Source: Thalassotalea eurytherma (GTDB lineage: Bacteria; Pseudomonadota; Gammaproteobacteria; Enterobacterales; Alteromonadaceae). Taken from it: a stretch of 64,000 nucleotides of DNA. Positions 1-7,623 of this stretch are shown one piece after another (the stretch's first letter is position 1; every line of letters starts with the position of its first letter). The notes under the pieces were generated by a model. That model worked only from the letters and a program-made list of their open reading frames with translations. It made no database searches and had not been told where the DNA came from. The stretch lies in the NCBI RefSeq assembly GCF_030161415.1, contig NZ_BSSU01000014.1, positions 1-64,000 on the forward strand, read 5' to 3'. The position numbers and the translations under genes were made by a program.

Positions 1-142
1 ATCAAGTAGCAGTATTACACTCTCTTGTAAGCGCTTTCTTTTAGGTGACTAGCTAAAAAATCTGTAATGAGTTTACTTCTGATATTTCAAATATTGTGCG
101 AAGAATATTTTACTGCATATCAGTATTGGCATTTAGGTAATT

Positions 143-1693
143 ATGGACGAAAAAGATCAATTAATAGACTTGCTAAAAGCTAAATTAGAAAAGGCACAAA
201 ATAGTGAGCGCAGGTTATATACACTCATTCAATCAGCCCCGTTTTGCATTCATGAAATTAATTTAAATGGACAAATAATATCCATGAATACATCAGGCTT
301 GCGCATGATGGCAATGCAGCAAGAAGCTGAGATATGTGGAGTAAATTACATGGACTTTGTTAGCTCTGATCAAAAGGAAAGAATTGATAAATTACTAAAA
401 AAGGCTTTCCGAGGCGAGTTTAGTAGTTTTGAATTTAGTCCGGAGAAATCAGAGCTAATTTTTACTTCCTGTTTCGCTCCTGTTTTCAACTCTGATGGTA
501 GCATTGAAAGAGTTATGGGAATAACAGAAGATATTACGATACAAAGAAAACATGAGAAAGAGTTGCTAAAGTCAGAGAAATTAGAGTCGGTTGGGCTTCT
601 AGCTGGCGGTATAGCTCACGATTTTAACAATATCCTCACAGGTATTTATGGGCATTTGCAATTGGCAGCACTAAAGTTAAGCACTGACCACCCTGCAGCC
701 TTGCATATAGAAACAGCGAATGATGCCATAAACAAAGCAAGCCACCTATCGAATCAACTATTAACTTTTGCAAAAGGTGGCGACCCATTACTTGAGGCCG
801 CAGATGTCGAGATACTAATTAAGGATTCAATCGCCCTTTCTCTCAGTGGTGGGAAAATTAAACCTCACCTCATACTAGCCGATGGCTTATGGGATGTTGA
901 TGCAGATACAGGGCAAATCTCACAGGTTATATCAAACTTATTAATTAACGCTCAACAGTCTATGCCGCAAGGCGGAACGGTAATTATTGAAGCGAAAAAT
1001 ATTGCTCCAACATCTGAAATTTCATTGCATGGTGTGTCTAAAAAAATGGTCTGCGTCAGTATTGTTGACCAGGGTGTTGGTATTTCTGAAGCGACATTAT
1101 CAAGGATATTTGACCCCTATTTCACTACGAAATCCTCGGGTACTGGGTTAGGGTTGGCGACCGTTCATAGAATAATCGAAAAGCACGGCGGCTTCATTAA
1201 TGTAGAGTCCGAAGTAGGTAATGGTACTAATATTAGCTTTTATTTAAATGCAATAACCGATAAATATTCAGATGCAGATATTAGCGCAGAAAAAAATGAC
1301 ATACTCACCAAATCTTCAGCCAATATTTTAGTAATGGATGATGATGAAATGGTGGTAGATATACTAAGTGAGATCTTAACATCAATGACACACAACGTGG
1401 AATCTGCGTTTGATGGGCAAACAACGATAAAAAAATACGTCAACGCTATTGAGTGCGGTAACCCTTTTGATATTGTAATCATGGATTTGACCATACCTGG
1501 AGGTTTTGGTGGAGAAAAGGTCATCAAAGAATTGCTTGATATTAACCCTGAAGTCAAAGCAATTGTAACGAGTGGTTACTCTACAAGCAGCGTGATGTCT
1601 GATCCTCAAAAGTATGGATTTGTTGGATATCTAATAAAACCTTTCTCAGCGAAATGCATTGAAGAGCTAATAAGCAAAACTGTAGCACTTTAA
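143..1693 (+). CDS. PAS hybrid sensor histidine kinase with C-terminal receiver
   Basis: A 516-residue, apparently soluble sensor kinase; no membrane segment is visible. A PAS domain spans about residues 20-135. The phosphoacceptor region GGIAHDFNNIL follows with His159. This AHDFNN form of the box is typical of CckA-like kinases. The ATPase domain shows the N box (NLLINAQQS), DQGVGIS and the G2 box GTGLGLATV. A C-terminal receiver starts near residue 393 with acidic VMDDDE, phosphoacceptor Asp448 (VIMDLT) and Lys499 (IKPF), so it should be competent. The ATG follows an AGGT element by five bases. It is the first gene of a one-strand cluster with two stand-alone regulators, an EAL protein and a second AHDFNN kinase, and probably starts a phosphorelay. 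The stimulus is unknown. Confidence 0.9.
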   Translation: MDEKDQLIDLLKAKLEKAQNSERRLYTLIQSAPFCIHEINLNGQIISMNTSGLRMMAMQQEAEICGVNYMDFVSSDQKERIDKLLKKAFRGEFSSFEFSPEKSELIFTSCFAPVFNSDGSIERVMGITEDITIQRKHEKELLKSEKLESVGLLAGGIAHDFNNILTGIYGHLQLAALKLSTDHPAALHIETANDAINKASHLSNQLLTFAKGGDPLLEAADVEILIKDSIALSLSGGKIKPHLILADGLWDVDADTGQISQVISNLLINAQQSMPQGGTVIIEAKNIAPTSEISLHGVSKKMVCVSIVDQGVGISEATLSRIFDPYFTTKSSGTGLGLATVHRIIEKHGGFINVESEVGNGTNISFYLNAITDKYSDADISAEKNDILTKSSANILVMDDDEMVVDILSEILTSMTHNVESAFDGQTTIKKYVNAIECGNPFDIVIMDLTIPGGFGGEKVIKELLDINPEVKAIVTSGYSTSSVMSDPQKYGFVGYLIKPFSAKCIEELISKTVAL

Positions 1694-1778
1694 ATACATA
1701 AATATTATTGAACCTAAACCTTATTCAGTTCGTAAGGCTGTCTGACATGAACCGATAGATGCAATGACAGATTAATAA

Positions 1779-2588
1779 ATGAATTCGATAGCGAAAATAA
1801 ACAATCAAGTTTTAGTACCAAGAGACATTGATGAAAATCAATCAATTCTAATAGGCGATGACAATGAAGATATTCGCAACCTTTTATTTAGCGCTTTTAA
1901 AGAAAAATTCACTGTATATACGGCTGTAAATGGGTATGAATGTTTTCAATTAGCAATGTCAAACTTACCTGATATAATTTTATCAGATATTAATATGCCA
2001 TTGGTTGACGGGTTCGATTTAGCGAATCGACTTACAGAAAACCCTAGAACAAATCATATCCCTATTTTGCTAATGACTGGTAAAAATGGCCCAGAAGATC
2101 ACACAAAAGCTTTATCGCTTGGAGCAATTGATTACATCGCCAAGCCATTTGAAATCGAACCTCTAGTTAAAAAAGTAACAAACATACTAGATAAACAGCA
2201 GAAGTTAATATTTTTCGAAAGGGAGAGACGTAGTCACAACAAGAACTTTGATTTACTCAACTTAAAAGATAAAAATTTTATTGATAAAGTTACCCAAATA
2301 TTATCTGAAAACTATCAAGATAGTGGCTTCTCAGTCGACATACTCAAAAATAGTTTGCACATTACTGAACGACAGCTTCAAAGGCATTTCAAAAGACTAT
2401 TCCAAGTAGCACCTGCAAAATTCATAAAAAGCTACCGGCTCGATAAAGCTAGAGAAATGCTTTCAAATGGTCACTCTATTGCAACAACTTATCAGAGCGT
2501 TGGTTTTAACTCTCAGAGCTATTTTAGCCACAGCTTTAAGTCAAACTTCGGTAAATCGCCTAAGTACTTTATTGCGAATAACTCATAA
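1779..2588 (+). CDS. Response regulator, receiver plus AraC-type DNA-binding domain
   Basis: A 269-residue transcriptional response regulator. The N-terminal receiver (about residues 22-140) has the acidic pair in IGDDNE, phosphoacceptor Asp70 (LSDINMP), the Thr of LMTG and Lys122 (AKPFE). A short linker leads to an AraC/XylS double helix-turn-helix at about residues 165-265, including ITERQLQRHFKRLF and the closing SYFSHSFKSNFGKSP. It should bind DNA once phosphorylated, probably by one of the two kinases of this cluster. It lies 85 bases after the first kinase on the same strand. No clear Shine-Dalgarno precedes the ATG, so the exact start is less sure than the family. Targets are unknown. 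Confidence 0.88.
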   Translation: MNSIAKINNQVLVPRDIDENQSILIGDDNEDIRNLLFSAFKEKFTVYTAVNGYECFQLAMSNLPDIILSDINMPLVDGFDLANRLTENPRTNHIPILLMTGKNGPEDHTKALSLGAIDYIAKPFEIEPLVKKVTNILDKQQKLIFFERERRSHNKNFDLLNLKDKNFIDKVTQILSENYQDSGFSVDILKNSLHITERQLQRHFKRLFQVAPAKFIKSYRLDKAREMLSNGHSIATTYQSVGFNSQSYFSHSFKSNFGKSPKYFIANNS

Positions 2589-2714
2589 TCGAGATTCTAA
2601 GTCTTGGATGTCGGTTTACTAAATAAATAAGTCGGGTTTGTTTATACTAAATATTACAAATACCTACTAGACTCATTTATAACGGAAGCTTAACAGCAAT
2701 AGGAATGCCTAAAA

Positions 2715-2939
2715 ATGAAAGCCTGTTTATTGCAAGTTACACAACCCCCTAGTGGCGACACATTTACTGGACCAAAAATCCTATTCGCTCGTCCATCAAA
2801 TACTCTTCAAACAAAAGCTGATATATCTACGATTAGAGAGACCAGTTTAAAAAAATATTTTTCAAGCCCAATATCTCATTTTGAAAATTTTTCCACCGCA
2901 GTAATTCCAAGAATTAAGCGATTAAATCATGCTAGGTAA
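2715..2939 (+). CDS. Small hypothetical protein (74 aa) inside the signalling cluster
   Basis: An open frame of 74 codons on the cluster strand, ending 11 bases inside the next receiver gene. An AGGA lies about ten bases before the ATG. The product is polar and basic toward its C terminus, with no signal peptide, membrane helix or recognisable domain. I do not recognise it. The overlap with the next gene and the shared strand favour a real translated or translationally coupled frame. The alternative is chance openness in AT-rich sequence. Call kept tentative. Confidence 0.35.
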   Translation: MKACLLQVTQPPSGDTFTGPKILFARPSNTLQTKADISTIRETSLKKYFSSPISHFENFSTAVIPRIKRLNHAR

Positions 2940-3315
2940 GAATTCAAAAATAGTCATTCTTGACGATGACCATACTATCGCAGAGCTTGCGGCTGAAATA
3001 TTGGCTGAGCTTGGGTTTGAGAATATTAATATTTATAACTCTATCGATTCATTTACAGAAAACATGCGTTTAGCAATAGCTGATTTATTCTTTTTGGACG
3101 TCAATTTAGATAAAGCAGATGGGTTAACGTTACTTAGTTGGATTAAAGCCAAACAACCTAGCTCTAAAGTTGTTATGTTCTCCGGTGATACAAGGGAGCA
3201 CCTTGTAAAGGAAGCATCTCAGCTCGGTGCCGAAGGTTTCTTATCTAAATATTGCCTCGATAAGAATATACGAAATTTACTCAACAAATGGAATGTTAAT
3301 TACCCTTTAACATAA
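2929..3315 (+). CDS. Single-domain response regulator (CheY-like)
   Basis: A 128-residue stand-alone receiver. It has the acidic triplet in ILDDDH, phosphoacceptor Asp57 (FLDVN), the Ser of MFSGD and the conserved Lys in LSKY. There is no output domain, so it may act as a phosphate shuttle or sink, or bind a partner directly. It is nine bases upstream of the receiver-EAL gene and follows the receiver-AraC gene, which suggests one transcript. Which kinase feeds it cannot be read from the sequence. Confidence 0.85.
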   Translation: MLGKNSKIVILDDDHTIAELAAEILAELGFENINIYNSIDSFTENMRLAIADLFFLDVNLDKADGLTLLSWIKAKQPSSKVVMFSGDTREHLVKEASQLGAEGFLSKYCLDKNIRNLLNKWNVNYPLT

Positions 3316-3324
3316 GTTACTCAT

Positions 3325-4569
3325 ATGAAAAATTTGCTTCTTGTAGATGATGATCAACAGTTCGCCCATTTTTTTGCTTCGGCTACCAAAAGTATGGGAA
3401 TGAATTGCGAAGTAATAAATGAATCTAAAAGTATTATGCTTTTTGACCTAAAGCCATTTGAACATATTATTATTGATTTATTAATGCCTGAATATGATGG
3501 GTTACAAATATTACGTTTTCTCAAAGAAAGAGACTACCAAGGCCATATTTCTTTTACTTCAGGACAAGATATTTCACTACTGAAATCAGCACAAGAGCTA
3601 TGTGAACTGCACCAGCTCCGCTTTCATTCTATATTAAAGAAACCCTTTAGTTTAGATGGCCTAGATGAATTATTTAGTTTGGAGCCTTTCGTGGAGAACT
3701 CAGATGAAGAAAAAACCAAGGAAGTAATCAACCAAGTAGAGTTCGACAATACAGAATTAATGTTCCACCTCAAGATCGCTATTGAAACTTCAACTTTAGA
3801 TGTTTTCTTCCAACCACAAATAGAATTAAATACCAACAGAGTGATTGGTTTTGAAGCATTAGCAAGATGGGAGTTAAATGGTAGCTTCATTCCTCCGACG
3901 CGCTTTATAGCAATAGCTGAAAAAGGAGGGATGATAAGTCAGCTCACTGCCATCATTATTGATAAAAGTTTACAACAGTTTTCTACTTTTGTGTCTTCGA
4001 TAAAACAATCGTGTTTATCTATTAACCTCTCAGCCCTTGAATTAAGCCAAAGCGATGTTCCTGATCTATTGAAGCAAAAAGCTGCCGAATACAATATTGC
4101 CCCTAGTCGTATTACTATTGAAATAACAGAAACCGTATTGCTAGAAAAAAATACTCTTTCGTTGGAAATCTTGACACGCCTCAGGCTAATGGATTTTAAA
4201 CTATCCATTGATGATTTTGGCACAGGTTACTCTTCAGTCAATATGCTACAAAATGGACCATTTACAGAATTAAAAATAGACCGCGCATTTATTAGCTCCA
4301 TGCATCATAGCATTCAAACATGGGTAATAGTCGAATCTATTATTGAAATGGCGACACGATTGAATTTAAGAATAGTTGCAGAAGGAGTTGAAGACAATGC
4401 CACAATAGATAGTCTAATCAGAATGGGATGCACAATTGCTCAAGGATATGTCTTTGCAAAGCCAATGGCAAAAAGTGAACTTTTAACTTGGCTCAATGAT
4501 TGGCATAAAATTCATAATATTAGCCTTAAAAATGACAAGGTTAGTTTTTTAAGAGGGCTATTTCAATAA
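3325..4569 (+). CDS. Receiver-EAL protein, putative c-di-GMP phosphodiesterase
   Basis: A 414-residue response regulator whose output is an EAL domain. The receiver (about 1-120) has VDDDQ, phosphoacceptor Asp51 (IIDLLMP), a Thr/Ser switch in FTSG and the Lys-Pro of LKKPFS. The EAL domain (about 145-400) keeps the catalytic set that can be checked by eye: EAL with Glu177 (FEALARW), the Asn of SINLSA, EITE, the DDFGTGYSS loop, the Lys of ELKIDRAF, VAEGVE and the Gln of QGYVFAKP. It should therefore hydrolyse c-di-GMP to pGpG, gated by phosphorylation. It sits between a lone receiver and a PAS kinase, the latter only five bases downstream. Confidence 0.92.
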   Translation: MKNLLLVDDDQQFAHFFASATKSMGMNCEVINESKSIMLFDLKPFEHIIIDLLMPEYDGLQILRFLKERDYQGHISFTSGQDISLLKSAQELCELHQLRFHSILKKPFSLDGLDELFSLEPFVENSDEEKTKEVINQVEFDNTELMFHLKIAIETSTLDVFFQPQIELNTNRVIGFEALARWELNGSFIPPTRFIAIAEKGGMISQLTAIIIDKSLQQFSTFVSSIKQSCLSINLSALELSQSDVPDLLKQKAAEYNIAPSRITIEITETVLLEKNTLSLEILTRLRLMDFKLSIDDFGTGYSSVNMLQNGPFTELKIDRAFISSMHHSIQTWVIVESIIEMATRLNLRIVAEGVEDNATIDSLIRMGCTIAQGYVFAKPMAKSELLTWLNDWHKIHNISLKNDKVSFLRGLFQ

Positions 4570-4574
4570 CTCTC

Positions 4575-5662
4575 ATGACAGATAACTTAATTGAAGCAAT
4601 ACCATTTAGTATATATTGGAAGGACACTTCACAGAGATTTTTAGGCTGTAACGCCCGTTATTTGGCAGATATTGGTTTATTAGATAAAACACTACTTATT
4701 AATAAAACAAGTACTCAATTGCCAAAACATGCTAAAGATATTTACTGTAATATGGATGTAGAAAAACTAATTATTCAAAAAAAATACCGAGAATGCAGTT
4801 GACTCGAAGTATTATATCCTCCTCTCAAAGAACAATTTATATAAAAGAAACATTTCAAATTATAAACGATAGTGAAGGGCAGTTGTGTGGCATTTTGTGT
4901 TGCTATGAAAAAGTCAGTGAACTAGAGCATAAATTTATGCTAGATCATGGATTAACGGAGTACTCACCACAAAATACTAACCTAGACTATGTAACTTCGC
5001 TCGCGTCTAGCGTTGCTCATGACTTTAATAATGCACTTGCTGTAATATCAGGCTACTCGCAGTTACTGCTTCGAGATAGTAAGTTATTAACCCACAAAGA
5101 CAAGTTTACTGACTATTTGAGTCGCATATGTATGGCGACAGATAAAATTAGTATGCTTACTGAAAAATTATTGCACTTTAGTCGTGATTACATACCGCAA
5201 TTAGAAAGACTCGAACTCTCTAATTATATAAGGAAAAAGCTAACAAATTATTCATCGACAATTGACGCAAACATTCATGTGCAGTTAGATAGAAATGAAG
5301 AATTTTGGGTTATGGCTGATGTTAATCAAATAGATGAAGTCCTTCTAAATCTACTGTCAAATGCGAAAGATGCTATGAATGGCTGCACTAAAGCAACACC
5401 TATCCACATAAATTTATCATTGGTAGCAATTGATGCGAATAAATATGTATGCTTGTCGATAATTGACTCTGGCATTGGCATGTCGCAGGAGATTAAAGAA
5501 AGAATTTTCTACCCTTTATATACAACTAAATCTCATATTGGTGCCGGATTCGGTTTGACAAATGTTTTAAACATCATTAACCAAAATAATGGCTCTGTCT
5601 TTGTCAAAAGCGATGAAGAGCTTGGAACAGAGTTTAAAATTCATTGGCCTTATGCCCACTGA
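4575..5662 (+). pseudogene. PAS sensor histidine kinase split by a -1 frameshift at an A8 run
   Basis: Two overlapping frames together make one PAS-kinase. The first (4575-4802) holds the start of a PAS domain (IPFSIYWKD, FLGCNARY). The second, open from 4751 to 5662, continues the PAS core, then gives a CckA-like box AHDFNN (His codon at 5018), an ATPase N box (LLSNAKDAM), DSGIGMS and a G2 region GAGFGLTNV. The frames meet in eight adenines at 4777-4784. In the first frame the run reads A AAA AAA, a canonical -1 slippery heptamer. It may be a pseudogene, a homopolymer sequencing error, a phase-variable gene, or programmed -1 frameshifting. An ATG at 4793 could also start the kinase half alone. 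If intact, the protein would have about 360 residues. Confidence 0.75.
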
Positions 5663-5894
5663 ACTTATAAGCTTTTAACATAAAACGTCTTATAAAGTTA
5701 CCCTAAGAATAATAGACTTGGAATAGGCTAATTCTTAATAATTAATTGTGCAAAACTGAGCGAACAATTAGATAAAACTAGCACTTATCAATTTTCGCAT
5801 TCTAAATAGCCTTTGTATTAAACTCAGTGGTAAAATTTTTTGGGCTGGTTTTAGTACGATATATTAGTTAATTAGCAACTCTGGGCCCTAGTTC

Positions 5895-5945
5895 AACTGA
5901 CTTGTAATCAGTAGGTCGCCAGTTCGACTCCGGCAGTCGGCACCA
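5895..5945 (+). pseudogene. tRNA-Thr(UGU) 3' fragment
   Basis: The 51 bases match the 3' two-thirds of a gammaproteobacterial tRNA-Thr(UGU): anticodon stem ACTGA/TCAGT (5896-5900 and 5908-5912) around loop CTTGTAA with anticodon TGT at 5903-5905, the variable loop, the T arm with GTTCGA, the acceptor 3' strand GTCGGC and an encoded ACCA tail. The D arm and the 5' acceptor strand (expected GCCGAC) are missing; the preceding bases cannot pair with GTCGGC. It cannot fold as a tRNA. Such 3' remnants are left where integrative elements recombine at tRNA genes, or by deletion of a duplicated tRNA. Confidence 0.85.
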
Positions 5946-5955
5946 TTCATCAGAT

Positions 5956-5982
5956 AAGCCCAGCATTAGCTGGGCTTTTTTG
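5956..5982 (+). terminator. Rho-independent terminator behind the tRNA fragment
   Basis: Stem AAGCCCAGC / GCTGGGCTT around ATTA, followed by a T run. It lies ten bases after the CCA end, as expected for a tRNA transcription unit, so the whole 3' end of a tRNA unit was kept or copied here. Confidence 0.85.
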
Positions 5983-6030
5983 TATCTGTCTTTAGTAAAC
6001 CGTTTGGTTAAACTCTCAAGCAATTTTCAC

Positions 6031-6321
6031 TTACACCAATATTTTATCTACCCTGCATTATTCGTGGTTTATACGTCAGCTTTTTATTTATTTCGTGTTA
6101 CTGATAGGCATAAAATCCACCCTATTTTGAACAAACACCATTAGGGCGAATTGGGTATTAGGGTAACTTCATCAAGATAATCTGGTTTTTCAGGTGTTTT
6201 TACGGGGCAAAAAGGATTTAATCCGTCAGTTGGAATTAATTGGGTATTCCCTACCCCGCACTATGCCTGTAGCAAAGAGCGGGGTGTTGGTATGGATAGG
6301 GTAAATTATCTGCTGGTGTAA
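6031..6321. repeat. MITE-like element with 24-bp imperfect inverted ends
   Basis: The ends at 6031-6054 and 6298-6321 are inverted copies of each other, matching at about 18 of 24 positions, including the outer eight bases TTACACCA / TGGTGTAA. Inside, ACCCCGC (6253-6259) pairs with GCGGGGT (6279-6285), and the flanks of this hairpin also pair partly. There is no coding frame. Size and self-complementarity suit a miniature inverted-repeat element or a large structured repeat. No target-site duplication is clear. Copy number elsewhere in the genome is unknown. Confidence 0.5.
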
Positions 6322-6590
6322 ATTTCCGAACTGGGTATTAGCACCAGAGAAAACGGTTGCTTGTCTTCCTCTTCTATAATTTTAAAATGACTAAAATAGC
6401 TAACGATACCCCCAAAAAAAGCACCTGATATTTGGCCTGAACAGACTGTGACGTGATTTTAAATCATAGTTTATTTGTTTCCAAAAATATTGAATGTATA
6501 AAGAGAGTTAAACATATTTTTATACCAGTACCTGACTATGTTCGATTTAAATAGTCATACCGTTTTTAATGTTTTAACAGAGAACTGTCC

Positions 6591-7607
6591 TTATTGCATG
6601 CATGTTTTTTTATAAATACTAGGCGCTTCTCCATACCAGCATTTAAAAGCTCTAGAAAGCTGAGATTCAGAGTGGTAGCCTAATAAAAACGCAATATTTG
6701 ATAACGTCAAATCATGTTCAATAAGTAGTATTAGTGAAATTTCTTTTCTGATATTTTGTAAAATATCTTTAAAGCAGGTGTTTTCTTTCCGTAGCCTTCT
6801 TTGCAACGTACTAATACTTAAATTCATTATTGACGCTACATGAGCTCGAGAGGGCTCACCAAAGTGAAGAATACTTTTCAGTATGACACTACACTGTATT
6901 GTTGTGCTCAAATTAGGGAATTCACTTTTCATTAGCTCGTTTATGCCGGAAACAACAGTGAGGGATCTATTCTCTAAATTGAAATACTTTGGTGTTGCTT
7001 TGTAAGTAATACAGTTTTTAGTCGCATTGAACGTCACAGGTGCGTTGAAGAACGATTGATAACTTTCCTTTATCGTTGAAGGAGAATGCGTAAAGCTTAT
7101 GCTCACAGGAGATAAGTTAACAAGCATTTTTAATATTTTAAAAACGCCATACAACGCACCTTCAACCTGTATCGTTGATATTGAATGGTCTATGGCATTA
7201 GCATAAATTTGAATTGCATCAACATCCCATTTTAATGTGATATCAACTGCTTGAGTGAGTAACGGAAAGTATTCCGCAAACAAAATAATTAGCTCCCCTA
7301 ATTGTTCTTTTGATTTTGCTAATTTAAAGTTTGCCAGCAGTAATGATATCCCTGGCAAACTTTCAAAGTCTATACCGTCTACTACCTCTATGCCCAACAA
7401 AGGTTCATTTATAACCCCTAATACCGTTTCAATATTTTGCTCAATAACATAAAAACCTACACGCTGTTCAGGCAAAGTTCGAATATCAATTAAACTTGCA
7501 TTAACAGTATTGAATTCAGAAGTAGTCAAACGTTGTTTTAAATAATTCAACAAGCTTAAGTGCTTTTGTATAGCAACAACCTTCGAAACAGTTTTAAACC
7601 TTTGCAA
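6591..7607 (-). CDS. AraC-family transcriptional regulator (OruR/ArgR-like)
   Basis: A 338-residue regulator. The N-terminal two-thirds resemble the arabinose-binding-like domain of the OruR/VirF type. The C terminus is a double helix-turn-helix (LSISTLQRRLRKEN; LSNIAFLLGYHSESQLSRAF; closing FKCWYGEAPSIYKK). It starts 16 bases after the stop of the GMC oxidoreductase gene on the same strand, so the two are likely co-transcribed, and it probably controls that unit. In known relatives the ligand is often a small amino- or fatty-acid-type molecule; here it is unknown. The last codons contain a TGCATGCA palindrome. No terminator is visible immediately downstream. Confidence 0.88.
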   Translation of the reverse strand: MQRFKTVSKVVAIQKHLSLLNYLKQRLTTSEFNTVNASLIDIRTLPEQRVGFYVIEQNIETVLGVINEPLLGIEVVDGIDFESLPGISLLLANFKLAKSKEQLGELIILFAEYFPLLTQAVDITLKWDVDAIQIYANAIDHSISTIQVEGALYGVFKILKMLVNLSPVSISFTHSPSTIKESYQSFFNAPVTFNATKNCITYKATPKYFNLENRSLTVVSGINELMKSEFPNLSTTIQCSVILKSILHFGEPSRAHVASIMNLSISTLQRRLRKENTCFKDILQNIRKEISLILLIEHDLTLSNIAFLLGYHSESQLSRAFKCWYGEAPSIYKKTCMQ

Positions 7608-7623
7608 GACTATACTCCATGAA

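Larger units (their letters stand above)
5663..6590. other. 928-bp gene-free stretch between the signalling cluster and the AraC gene
   Basis: No credible protein gene on either strand. It holds a tRNA-Thr 3' fragment, that tRNA's terminator and a 291-bp inverted-repeat element, all listed separately. The flanks (5663-5894 and 6322-6590) are AT-rich and show nothing further that I can support. The TGGGTATT motif recurs at 6152, 6241 and 6332, about 90 bases apart, without wider similarity between the copies. Confidence 0.7.

Noticed and set aside
5663-5740. CTTATAAG / CTTATAAAG after the PAS kinase as a terminator
   Set aside because: The arms are imperfect, AT-only and lack a following T run.
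5880-5945. A functional tRNA-Thr with an unusual short D arm
   Set aside because: The bases before the anticodon arm cannot pair with the acceptor strand GTCGGC, and the D arm is absent.
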